From Comamonadaceae bacterium (GTDB lineage Bacteria > Pseudomonadota > Gammaproteobacteria > Burkholderiales > Burkholderiaceae_C), in NCBI GenBank assembly GCA_027484105.1, contig JAIXUG010000028.1, positions 310,001 to 374,000 on the forward strand: a stretch of DNA of 64,000 nt. The letters run 5' to 3'. Numbering within the stretch: the first letter of the stretch is position 1; every line of letters begins with the position of its first letter. Below the pieces are notes generated by a model that had not been told where the DNA came from, did not search any database, and worked only from the letters and a program-made list of their open reading frames with translations. Positions 55,111-63,294 of the stretch are shown here, one piece after another. The position numbers and the translations under genes are program-made.

Positions 55111-55116
55111 ATTCTA
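55111..55116 (-). promoter_or_regulatory. -10 box of ahcY
   Basis: TAGAAT on the minus strand ends 6 nt before the first riboswitch base (55104), a proper -10 distance. The -35 region is weak. Confidence 0.5.
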
Positions 55117-55225
55117 GCGCAGACCCTGGTCCGGGGTCGCCCCGCACCAGAGCCGCCCCGATGCGCCGAGGGCTTTACCGTGGGCTTTTGCTAGACTGAA
55201 AAGATCCTGACACCCGCACCACACC

Positions 55226-56197
55226 ATGCCCGACCTGATGAAACACCTTGCCGCCTACTGGCATTTATGGACCGTTGCTGCGGTGTTGGGGCTGATTGCC
55301 CTGCATTACCTTGTCCGATTTGTCATCCCGGCCCTTCAGCTCAAAAACCAGCTCCATGCGGTCAATGCGACCTTGAGTCAGCTGGCATCACGGCCTGCCG
55401 AGACGTCCATCGATCTGACGCCGATCCACCAAGACGCCCAGCTCAACCCCGCCTTGGACCACGCATGGCAGGCCTATGCCCGCACGCTGCAAGCGCCTTG
55501 GCAAAGCGCTGACAATGGGCCGGTGGGTGCCGCCAGGCAGCGGGTGAGCCATTTGTCCAGCCAGTTTTTTGCCCACATGAATACCAACGCGGACGGTGGG
55601 CGGTTGGACTTGTCCGCCATCGAAGGCCTGGCACAAACCGACACGCAACTGGCCAGCCTTTGGCAAGAATACAACCAAGCCGTGGAAACGCTGCAAAAGC
55701 TGGAGGCCAACCCACGCACCCACTCCGGGCCCTGGCAAGCCAGTCAATACGCCGAACACCATTTCACCGAGCAAGCCCTGGTCGACTCGCCACTGCAAAC
55801 CCACTTTTTCAGCCACATCCCGGGCATCCTCACCGGGGTGGGCATCATCGGCACCTTCACAGGCTTGATAGCGGGCCTGATCGGCTTTGACGTCTCCAAC
55901 CCGCAACAAGTGCAAAACGAATTGAGCCAACTGGTGCAAACCGTGGGGCACGCATTTTTGGTCTCTGCCTTGGCCATCACTTTGGCCATGGTGTTCACCT
56001 GGCTTGAAAAATCCTTGCTCACCGGGCGTTATCGGCAGGTCGAGCAATTGCAGCAGCATCTGGACACGATCTTTGCACCCCATGCCGGCGAACAACACCT
56101 GGAAAGGCTCACCCTGGCCACGGAAATGCAAGCCAGCCTGTCTCTGCAAATCTTGCAGCAACTGCGCGCCGCCGCACCTGCACCGGCCAAACGTTGA
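55226..56197 (+). CDS. ZorA-like MotA/TolQ/ExbB family motor protein
   Basis: 323 aa inner-membrane protein. TM1 is at ~12-35 (LWTVAAVLGLIALHYLVRFV), a long cytoplasmic region follows, then TM2 (~200-227, IPGILTGVGIIGTFTGLIAGL) and TM3 (~245-268, AFLVSALAITLAMVFTWLE). The TM2 pattern is typical of the ZorA branch of MotA/TolQ/ExbB ion channels. Only ~55 residues follow TM3, whereas Zorya ZorA proteins carry a long helical tail. The neighbour 2 bp downstream is ZorB-like, so the pair should form a stator. Upstream is the divergent ahcY leader. Confidence 0.78.
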   Translation: MPDLMKHLAAYWHLWTVAAVLGLIALHYLVRFVIPALQLKNQLHAVNATLSQLASRPAETSIDLTPIHQDAQLNPALDHAWQAYARTLQAPWQSADNGPVGAARQRVSHLSSQFFAHMNTNADGGRLDLSAIEGLAQTDTQLASLWQEYNQAVETLQKLEANPRTHSGPWQASQYAEHHFTEQALVDSPLQTHFFSHIPGILTGVGIIGTFTGLIAGLIGFDVSNPQQVQNELSQLVQTVGHAFLVSALAITLAMVFTWLEKSLLTGRYRQVEQLQQHLDTIFAPHAGEQHLERLTLATEMQASLSLQILQQLRAAAPAPAKR

Positions 56198-56199
56198 TC

Positions 56200-56952
56200 A
56201 TGCTGGGACCGAAAAAAAACCCTGGCCGACGGCGCCGGGACGAGGCGGAGAAACCCTTCTGGATTTCTTTTTCCGACCTGATGACCGCGCTGATGGTCTT
56301 GTTCCTCGTGGCCATGGCCGTCGCTTTGCTGAACGTGACACAGGGCTTGCGGCAAATGGACGATGCACGCCTCCAACGCGAAAGCGGCATCTCGACCTGC
56401 CTGCAGGACATTGCCCAGATCACACGGCAAAAATCTTTTGCGGGTGTTCAGCTGCGGGGGCAAACCCTGGAATTCGGTCCCCTTGCCGAATTTCCCAAAG
56501 ACAGCCACCAACTGGACCTGCAACGCGCCCATTTTTTGCGTGAGTTCGTCCCGCAATTGCTGGACATGGCGCGCACCCCGGCCTGTCAGACGTGGCTCAA
56601 ACGGTTTGTGGTGGACGGCTACGCCAGCCCCGAAGGCTCTTACCTTTACAACCTCAACCTGAGCCTGGCACGCTCTCAACGTGTTTTGTGTGTGCTGCTC
56701 GACGCCAAGGCGCCCAACGCCCCCAGCGCAGAAGACCGTCAAGCGATCCGAGAACTGTTTTTTGTGGGCGGTTCTTCTTTCAACGCCGCCATCTTGAACC
56801 AACCCGAAAAAAGTCGCCGCGTAGAACTGCGGCTGGAGTTCAAGGAACCATTGCCCAGCTGCAACCCCGCCACACCAGACTGCAAGCCAGAGACGACGCC
56901 CTCCATCCCCTGGGATGAGGACTTCACATGCCCACTGGCTGCGCGCTCGTGA
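56200..56952 (+). CDS. ZorB-like OmpA/MotB peptidoglycan-binding motor protein
   Basis: 250 aa. A short basic N-terminus precedes one transmembrane helix at ~20-45 (FWISFSDLMTALMVLFLVAM). Asp26 in FSDLMTAL is in the place of the proton-carrying Asp of MotB/ZorB. The periplasmic domain is OmpA-like: VVDGYASPEGSYLYNLNLSL, ARSQRVL and RRVELRLEF are its peptidoglycan-binding signature. Cysteines (CNPATPDC) near the end could pair. ATG at 56200 lies 2 bp after zorA's stop. The last 29 nt overlap the convergent histidine-kinase gene. Confidence 0.8.
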   Translation: MLGPKKNPGRRRRDEAEKPFWISFSDLMTALMVLFLVAMAVALLNVTQGLRQMDDARLQRESGISTCLQDIAQITRQKSFAGVQLRGQTLEFGPLAEFPKDSHQLDLQRAHFLREFVPQLLDMARTPACQTWLKRFVVDGYASPEGSYLYNLNLSLARSQRVLCVLLDAKAPNAPSAEDRQAIRELFFVGGSSFNAAILNQPEKSRRVELRLEFKEPLPSCNPATPDCKPETTPSIPWDEDFTCPLAARS

Positions 56953-58348
56953 ACGCCAGCCTGACCGTGGTGCCACGGCCATTTTCAACAGGGCTGCGCA
57001 CACTCACCGTTGCACCATGCTGGTTGGCGATTTCCTTGACGATGGCCAAGCCCAAGCCGCTGCCACTGACCCCCGAAGGCGCAGCGCGGTAAAAGCGCTC
57101 GAACACATGCGCCTGGTGCGCCGCTGCAATCCCCGGGCCATCGTCTTGCACTTCCACCCAAGAAGGCCCCACCCTGACCGTGATGTGCGCACCGGGCTGG
57201 GTGTGCTGCAAGGCATTGTCAAGCAGGTTGCTCAAGGCCTCGCTCAACAACAGCGCCACGCCCAAGACCACACAGCGGGTCTCCAGCATCTCCAGGCCCA
57301 GATCGTCACCGCGTTGGTGCGCACGCCACAAATGGGCCTGGGTGACTTGCTGGGCCAGAGCCCCCAAATCCACAGGCTCGGGGCTGTGCATTTCACGGGC
57401 GTGCTCGACACGCGTCATCGCCAACATCTTTTCGGTCAAGCGCACCGCATCGTCGGTGGTCTGCCGCGCCGCCTGCAGCAGGGCCTGCGCCTGTTCGGGT
57501 TGGGTGTTGCGCTGGGCCAGGGCCAATTGGGTTTTGAGCGCCGTCAAAGGGGTGCGCAATTGGTGCGCGGCATTGTCCAGAAAGCGCTTGCGGATGTCGA
57601 TCAATCGGCCCAAACGGTCGAGATAACTGTTGAGGGTGTCGATCAAGGGCCGCATCTCGCGCGGCATGTCGGGCGGGTGGATGGGCGAGAAGTCATCCTC
57701 GGCCTTGCCCGCCAGTTGCCGACGGAAGACCTCCAGCGGCTGGATGCCCTGTTGCACCCCCCACACCACCAACAAAGCCGCCGCCAACAAGAGCAGGCCT
57801 TGACTCCTCAAGGTGCCCCAGAAAATCCGCTGCGTCAATTGCTGGCGCGCTTCCATGGTCTCAGCCACCGTGATCCGGATGAGGGGATCGCTCAAGCCTG
57901 CAGCCTCCATCACATGGGTGAGCTGCACCAGGCGCACCGATTGGTTCAGGTGTTGCCCATCGCCCAGCTGCACCAAGGCAAAAAATCGCACCGAAGAGGC
58001 ACTGCTGGGCGGTAACTCGGGCAAATCAACGGCCCCCGCCAACCACTTCCCGTCCAGCGTGCTGACCTTGTAAAAAAGACGCGAGCCTGTGTGGTTCTCA
58101 AACAAATAGCCTGCCGCCTTCATCAGCTCCAGCTGAATCTGTCCCTCCCGCCACACCAGCTCTTCGGCCAATGTGCGTGCAGCCAGGTAGAGGGATCGGT
58201 CATAGGCCTCGTTGGCCGCATGGACCGCGTTGCCATAAGCCACCCAGGCATTGAAGCCAATGAGCAGGGCCAAGGGCCACAAAATCCAGGCCAACAAGCG
58301 AGTGCGCAAAGACGCAGCGGGTCGGGCCAAGTCCTTGGGGCGCTGCAT
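56924..58348 (-). CDS. Sensor histidine kinase, TctE type
   Basis: 474 aa inner-membrane kinase. TM1 ~16-38, periplasmic sensor ~40-180 of the 2CSK_N/TctE type (AYDRSLYLAARTLAEEL), TM2 ~185-203, then HisKA with the phospho-His in NAAHQLRTPLTAL, and HATPase motifs NLLDNALQHT, DDGPGI and GSGLGLAIVKEI. It starts 1 bp after the regulator gene and is divergent in layout from the tripartite tricarboxylate transporter genes, the classical TctDE target. Confidence 0.92.
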   Translation of the reverse strand: MQRPKDLARPAASLRTRLLAWILWPLALLIGFNAWVAYGNAVHAANEAYDRSLYLAARTLAEELVWREGQIQLELMKAAGYLFENHTGSRLFYKVSTLDGKWLAGAVDLPELPPSSASSVRFFALVQLGDGQHLNQSVRLVQLTHVMEAAGLSDPLIRITVAETMEARQQLTQRIFWGTLRSQGLLLLAAALLVVWGVQQGIQPLEVFRRQLAGKAEDDFSPIHPPDMPREMRPLIDTLNSYLDRLGRLIDIRKRFLDNAAHQLRTPLTALKTQLALAQRNTQPEQAQALLQAARQTTDDAVRLTEKMLAMTRVEHAREMHSPEPVDLGALAQQVTQAHLWRAHQRGDDLGLEMLETRCVVLGVALLLSEALSNLLDNALQHTQPGAHITVRVGPSWVEVQDDGPGIAAAHQAHVFERFYRAAPSGVSGSGLGLAIVKEIANQHGATVSVRSPVENGRGTTVRLAFTSAQPVGM

Positions 58349-58349
58349 C

Positions 58350-59063
58350 TCAAGTCCGTGCGGGGGGCTGCGTCAACATGTAGCCCATGCCCCGAAAAGT
58401 GGTGATGGCCACCTCGGCAGGTGCAGAAGCCGCCGTCAGCGATTCCAGTTTTTTGCGCAGCCGGTAAATCAGCACCTCCACAGCATCCAGCGCCGTGGGT
58501 TCGTCGCCAAAGACCTCGGCATGCAGCTGCTCTTTGCTCACGGTGCGTTGGGGCGAAGCCAAGAGCACGCGCAAGGCGGCCGATTCGCGCTGGGTCAGCG
58601 CCAGCGGCTGCCCGTGGAGCCACACGGCACCGCTGTCGGTCTGCATTTCCAGGGGGCCCATGCGCAAGGCAGCATTTTTGGCCCGCCCCTGGCGACGCAA
58701 CAAGACCTGCAGACGCGCCTCCAGCTCGCTCAGGTCAAAAGGCTTGGGCAAATAATCATCGGCCCCCAGGTTCAGGCCCAGCACCCGGTCGGGCACGCTG
58801 GCACGGGCCGTCATCACCAGCACCGGCACCGCGTCACCGCGCGCGCGCAAGGCCTGCAGCACGCTCAGGCCATCTGTTCCGGGCAGCTGCAAATCCAGCA
58901 AGACCGCATCAAAACCATGTCCCGGCTGCAAACACTGCTCGGCCTGCACACCGTCGGTGGCAAAGCTCACCGCCATGCCGCCTTGGCTTAAGGCAGTGCC
59001 CAGCCACAAGGCGATGTCGGGGGTGTCTTCCACCAGCAAGATGCGGGGCTTGAGGGTATTCAC
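58350..59063 (-). CDS. OmpR-family response regulator, TctD type
   Basis: 237 aa from a GTG at 59063. Receiver domain ILLVEDTPD with acidic pair, acceptor Asp in VLLDLQLPG, Thr in VLVMTAR and Lys in DYLPKPFD are intact. The C-terminal winged helix is of OmpR type (LTQRESAALRVLLASPQRTVSKEQL; VEVLIYRLRKKL). It pairs with the adjacent TctE-type kinase and should activate the divergent transporter operon in response to tricarboxylates or related acids. The frame extends further upstream only in antisense to tctC. Confidence 0.92.
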   Translation of the reverse strand: MNTLKPRILLVEDTPDIALWLGTALSQGGMAVSFATDGVQAEQCLQPGHGFDAVLLDLQLPGTDGLSVLQALRARGDAVPVLVMTARASVPDRVLGLNLGADDYLPKPFDLSELEARLQVLLRRQGRAKNAALRMGPLEMQTDSGAVWLHGQPLALTQRESAALRVLLASPQRTVSKEQLHAEVFGDEPTALDAVEVLIYRLRKKLESLTAASAPAEVAITTFRGMGYMLTQPPART

Positions 59064-59178
59064 TGAGCAGCTTTGACAGGTGATTGACAGTTTGGTGCGA
59101 GGTGGCACACCAAAATGGTGGCATCTGCGCAAGGCACGGGCTTTGGCAGTGGTTTTTATTTTCACACAGGAGACCCCC

Positions 59179-60153
59179 ATGTCCATTTCCAAACGCGACT
59201 TTCTGGCCCTCGGCGCCGCCGCTGGTGCCTCTGTGGCCCTGCCCGCTTGGGCACAAGGCAAACCCATGTTCGACACGCTCAACATGTTCGTGCCCGCTGC
59301 CCCCGGTGGCGGATGGGACGGCACAGCGCGCGCCATCGAGCGCGCGGCCAAGGCCGCCGGCCTGGTGGGCAATATGGCCTTTGAAAACGTCGGCGGCGCT
59401 GGCGGCATGGTGGGCCTGCCCCGCTTTGTCAACCAGCGCAAGGGCCAAGGCAACACCCTCATGGTGGGGGGGTCGGTGATGATCGGCGCAGGCATCGCCA
59501 ACAAGAGCCCGATCACCATCAAAAATGTCACACCCATTGCCCGTCTGACCGAAGAAGCCGGTGTCATCGTGGTGCCCGCTGCAGGCAAGATCAAGACCTG
59601 GAAAGAGCTCGAAGCCGCCATCAAGGCCAACCCCAAGGCCGTCTCGGTGGCCGGTGGCAGCGCAGGCGGCACCGACCACCTGATCCTGGGCATGCTGATC
59701 AAGGCGCTGGGCAAAAACCCGCGCGAAGCCGCTTATGTCGCCTTTGCCGGTGGCGGCCCCGCCAACGCGGCCATTTTGGGCAACCAGGTGGTGGCGGGCA
59801 TTTCGGGCTATTCCGAGTTTGAAGAGCAAATCAAGGCCGGCAAGATGATCCCTCTGGCCGTTTCGGGCAAGAGCCGCATCCCGGGCGTCAACGTGCCAAC
59901 CTTGTCCGAGATGGGCATCAACGTGACCGAGTCCAACTGGCGCGGCGTGTTTGCAGCCCCTGGCATCAACGATGCACAGCGCAACAACCTGATCGACTTT
60001 GTGACCCGCCTGACCCAATCGGCCGGCTGGAAACAAGAACTCGAAACCCGCAAGTGGACCAACGCGTTCATGACCGAGCGCCCTTTTGAGCGCGATCTGG
60101 CCAAGGACATTGCCGACAAGGAAGTCTTGATGAAAGAACTGGGTCTGGCATGA
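59179..60153 (+). CDS. Tripartite tricarboxylate transporter substrate-binding protein (TctC)
   Basis: 324 aa periplasmic binding protein. N-terminal SISKRDFLALGAAAGASVAL resembles a Tat-type signal ending at AWAQ. The mature domain has VPAAPGGGWDGTARAIERA, VGGAGGMVGLPRF and VAFAGGGPANAAIL, all typical of the Bug/TctC family. ATG at 59179 has CAGGAGA upstream. It overlaps tctB by 4 nt and is divergent from tctDE, with a 115-bp promoter region between. Confidence 0.92.
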   Translation: MSISKRDFLALGAAAGASVALPAWAQGKPMFDTLNMFVPAAPGGGWDGTARAIERAAKAAGLVGNMAFENVGGAGGMVGLPRFVNQRKGQGNTLMVGGSVMIGAGIANKSPITIKNVTPIARLTEEAGVIVVPAAGKIKTWKELEAAIKANPKAVSVAGGSAGGTDHLILGMLIKALGKNPREAAYVAFAGGGPANAAILGNQVVAGISGYSEFEEQIKAGKMIPLAVSGKSRIPGVNVPTLSEMGINVTESNWRGVFAAPGINDAQRNNLIDFVTRLTQSAGWKQELETRKWTNAFMTERPFERDLAKDIADKEVLMKELGLA

Positions 60154-60614
60154 CGCCTTTGCGCCTGGCTCTTTTGCTGTTGGTGGTGTGCGGCGTGGCC
60201 GCCTGGCAGCTCACGGTCATTCCGCAATCGCTGATGCAGATGACCGTGGGCCCGGTGCTGGCCCCGGCCGCCATCGTGGCGGGGCTCACCCTGGTGGCGC
60301 TGCTCTACGGCTGGAGCGCCTGGCGCGGCCACCAGGTGGACCTGAGCCATGAAGCCGGGCAAGAAGCCCTGCCCGGCTCAAACACCCGCTTGCTCAGCTT
60401 ATTGGGCGGCGGTGTGGCTTTCATCGCGCTGGTCATTCCTCTGGGTTTCGTCCTGCCCGCCACCTTGTGCGGCATGTGCATTGCCCGTGCTTTTGACGCG
60501 CCTTTCAATGGCAAGTCACTGCTCGTGTGCGGCCTGATTGCCAGCGTGTTCTGGTTTGTGTTTGCCCGCTTGCTGGGCGTGGGCTTGGGGCCCGCATTGC
60601 CCTGGTTGATTTGA
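60150..60614 (+). CDS. Tripartite tricarboxylate transporter small membrane subunit (TctB)
   Basis: 154 aa with four transmembrane helices (~4-22, ~30-52, ~80-104, ~118-145), the size and topology of TctB. Sequence conservation in this subunit is low, so the call leans on position between tctC (4-nt overlap) and tctA (12-bp gap). Confidence 0.88.
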   Translation: MTPLRLALLLLVVCGVAAWQLTVIPQSLMQMTVGPVLAPAAIVAGLTLVALLYGWSAWRGHQVDLSHEAGQEALPGSNTRLLSLLGGGVAFIALVIPLGFVLPATLCGMCIARAFDAPFNGKSLLVCGLIASVFWFVFARLLGVGLGPALPWLI

Positions 60615-60626
60615 ATCGGATACCCC

Positions 60627-62114
60627 ATGGAAGCTTTTGACGCCCTGATGGGTGGCTTTGCCATCGCCTTGCAACCCACCACCTTGCTCTGGGGCTTCGT
60701 TGGCTGCTTTGTGGGCACGCTGGTGGGCGTCTTGCCCGGCATTGGCCCGGCGCTCACCATCGCCTTGCTGTTGCCCCTGACCTACCATGTGCCTGCCACC
60801 AGCATGTTCGTCATGTTCGCAGGCATCTACTATGGTGCAGCCTATGGCGGCTCCACCACTTCCATCTTGCTCAACACCCCGGGCGAATCGGCCGCCGTGG
60901 TCACCGCGCTGGAGGGCAACAAAATGGCCCGGCGCGGCCGCGCAGGCCAAGCGCTGGCCACTGCGGCCATTGGCAGCTTTGTAGCGGGCACCATCGGCAC
61001 CCTGGCGCTGACCTTTTTTGCGCCTCTGGTGGTCGATGCCGCTCTGGCCTTTGGCCCGGCCGAATACTTCAGCCTCATGGTGTTGTCGCTGGTGGCGGTG
61101 TCGGCCGTGCTGGGCAACTCCATGTTGCGCGGTTTGGTGGCCCTGAGCCTGGGCTTGCTGCTGGGCATGGTGGGCATCGACTTGCAAACCGGTCAAGCCC
61201 GTTTCACTTTTGGCCGCCCTGAGTTGCTCGATGGCATCGAGGTCACCGTGGCCGCAGTCGGCCTGTTTGCCGTGGGCGAAGCGCTGTATCTGGCCTGGCA
61301 AGGCCGCGAGTCCAAGGGCGGCGAAGTCATGAAACTGTCGGGCAGCCTGTGGATGAGCAAAAAAGACTGGGGACGCTCCTGGAAGGCCTGGTTCCGTGGC
61401 GCTTTCTATGGCTTTCCGATCGGGGCCATGCCCGCCGGCGGGGCCGAGCTGCCCACCTTGTTGTCTTATTACACCGAGAAAAAACTCTCCCAACACCCCG
61501 AAGAATTTGGCCACGGTGCGATCGAAGGCGTGGCGGGCCCTGAGGCGGCCAACAACGCCGCTGCTGCGGGCGTGCTGATGCCGCTGCTGACCCTGGGCAT
61601 TCCCACCTCCGCCACCGCGGCCATCATGCTCTCGGCCTTTGAAGGCTACGGCATTCAAACCGGCCCGCAGCTGTTCAGCCAGCAAGGCGGTCTGGTGTGG
61701 ACGCTGATTGCCAGCCTCTACATCGGCAACGTGATCTTGCTGGTGCTCAACCTGCCGCTGGTGAGCCTGTGGGTCAAGCTGCTCAAGATACCGCCACCCT
61801 GGCTGTATGCCGGCATCATCGTCATTTCCACCGCGGGCGTTTACGGCGCAGGCAACTCCATCTTCAACGTCGGTTTGTTGTTTGTCTTCGGCCTGCTGGG
61901 CTACCTGATGCGGCGCTTTGACTTCCCGGCCGCGCCCCTCATCGTCGGCCTGATCCTGGCCCCCATGGCCGAACAATCCATGCGCCAGGCGTTGACCATC
62001 AGCCAGGGCGATTGGTTCACTTTTTTCACACGCCCGCTCTCGGGCAGCCTGATGGCGATTTCGGTTTTGCTGCTGGTGGCGCCTGCCATTTGGCGGCAGC
62101 TTCGCCGACGCTAA
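60627..62114 (+). CDS. Tripartite tricarboxylate transporter large membrane subunit (TctA)
   Basis: 495 aa inner-membrane protein with ~12 helices. [18 protein letters not shown], the duplicated glycine-rich [10 protein letters not shown] and the later [29 protein letters not shown] motifs are family signatures. It is the transport subunit, using the ion gradient to import a carboxylate delivered by TctC. Confidence 0.95.
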   Translation: MEAFDALMGGFAIALQPTTLLWGFVGCFVGTLVGVLPGIGPALTIALLLPLTYHVPATSMFVMFAGIYYGAAYGGSTTSILLNTPGESAAVVTALEGNKMARRGRAGQALATAAIGSFVAGTIGTLALTFFAPLVVDAALAFGPAEYFSLMVLSLVAVSAVLGNSMLRGLVALSLGLLLGMVGIDLQTGQARFTFGRPELLDGIEVTVAAVGLFAVGEALYLAWQGRESKGGEVMKLSGSLWMSKKDWGRSWKAWFRGAFYGFPIGAMPAGGAELPTLLSYYTEKKLSQHPEEFGHGAIEGVAGPEAANNAAAAGVLMPLLTLGIPTSATAAIMLSAFEGYGIQTGPQLFSQQGGLVWTLIASLYIGNVILLVLNLPLVSLWVKLLKIPPPWLYAGIIVISTAGVYGAGNSIFNVGLLFVFGLLGYLMRRFDFPAAPLIVGLILAPMAEQSMRQALTISQGDWFTFFTRPLSGSLMAISVLLLVAPAIWRQLRRR

Positions 62115-62219
62115 AACCCTTGCCGATAGAGGGTTTTGGTACGTAATTTCCCTCTTCAAAACGCCTGTTTTTTTTGTTCTGATGCAAGCTTCGATTTTTC
62201 AACCAAAACGACAAAAGAC

Positions 62220-63221
62220 ATGAACCCCAACGATCCATCCCCCATTCAAAGACGCGACTACCTCAAGTGGATGGGCGCAGCAGGTCTGGCCGCATCGGGC
62301 GTGTCGGGCCACGCCCAATCGGCCTGGCCCAACAAGCCGATTCGCTGGATCATCCCATTTGCACCGGGCGGCACCTCCAGCATCGTGGCCCGAGGCATTG
62401 CAGCCCAGCTGACCAAGCAAATGGGCGTGTCCTTTGTCATTGACAACAAGGGCGGCGGTGGTGGTGTGCCCGCCATGCAAGAGCTTCACCGCGCTCCGGC
62501 CGACGGCTACACCATCATCATGAGCCACATCGGCCTGATGGCGGTCAACCCCCTGATTTACCCTGACAGCGGCTACGACGTGAACAAAGACTTTGTGCCC
62601 GTCACCTTGCTCTCTCGCGTGCCCAGCCTGTTTGTGGTGCACAAAGACGTGCCCGTGACCGACATGAAGTCCTTGGTCGCCTACGTCCGCGCCCGCCCAG
62701 GTCAGCTCAACTATGCCTCTGCCGGCAACGCCAGCGCTGGCCACTTGGCCATGGAAGCGCTGAAACTGGCCACCGGCATGTTCATCACGCACATCCCCTA
62801 CCGCGGCACAGGTCCTGCGCTGAACGACGTGCTGGCAGGTCGCATTCAATTGCTGTCCGCAGGCACCCCGGCCCTCTTGCCACACATCAAGAGCGGTAAC
62901 CTGCGCTGCATTGCCACCGGCACAACCGAGCGCATTCCGGTACTGCCCGACGTCCCCACCGTCATGGAGTCTGGCTACAAAGACTTTGAAACCGTGCAGT
63001 GGTACGGCATCCATGCCCGTGCAGGCACGCCACCCGAGATCATCAACAGGCTGCAGCAAGAGTGCGCCAAGGCGGTGAAATCGCCCGAAGTCGTTGCTCA
63101 AAACGCCGCCGAAAGCGCCATCGCCGGCGGCGGCACGCCGGCCGAATACGGCGCCTACGTGGCGCGTGAACAAGCCCGTTGGAAAGAAGTGGTCATCAAG
63201 GCCCAAATTCGACCCGGTTAA
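62220..63221 (+). CDS. Second TTT (Bug-family) substrate-binding protein
   Basis: 333 aa. The N-terminus has RRDYLKWMGAAGLAASG, a twin-arginine-like signal, cleaved near HAQS. Mature part: KPIRWIIPFAPGGTSSIVARG, IDNKGGGGGVPAMQEL, LNYASAGNASAGHLAMEAL and IPYRGTGPALNDVLAG, typical of Bug receptors. It is not a recent duplicate of the TctC at 59179, because the two sequences are quite different. It lies 105 bp after tctA, so it may have its own promoter. A strong terminator follows. Confidence 0.92.
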   Translation: MNPNDPSPIQRRDYLKWMGAAGLAASGVSGHAQSAWPNKPIRWIIPFAPGGTSSIVARGIAAQLTKQMGVSFVIDNKGGGGGVPAMQELHRAPADGYTIIMSHIGLMAVNPLIYPDSGYDVNKDFVPVTLLSRVPSLFVVHKDVPVTDMKSLVAYVRARPGQLNYASAGNASAGHLAMEALKLATGMFITHIPYRGTGPALNDVLAGRIQLLSAGTPALLPHIKSGNLRCIATGTTERIPVLPDVPTVMESGYKDFETVQWYGIHARAGTPPEIINRLQQECAKAVKSPEVVAQNAAESAIAGGGTPAEYGAYVAREQARWKEVVIKAQIRPG

Positions 63222-63264
63222 AGCCAGCCCTTGCCTGGCCCTCACCGAGGGCCGAGCGACCCAA

Positions 63265-63294
63265 CCCCTGCAGGGCCACTTGCAGGGGTTTTTT
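63265..63294 (+). terminator. Rho-independent terminator after the TTT genes
   Basis: Perfect 8-bp stem CCCCTGCA/TGCAGGGG (63265-63272 with 63281-63288) followed by six T. It ends the plus-strand transporter transcript. The convergent integrase gene stops at 63294. Confidence 0.9.

Noticed and set aside
55226..56952. Calling a complete Zorya type I or II defence system
   Set aside because: No ZorC, ZorD or ZorE homologue lies in the window, and the ZorA tail is short.
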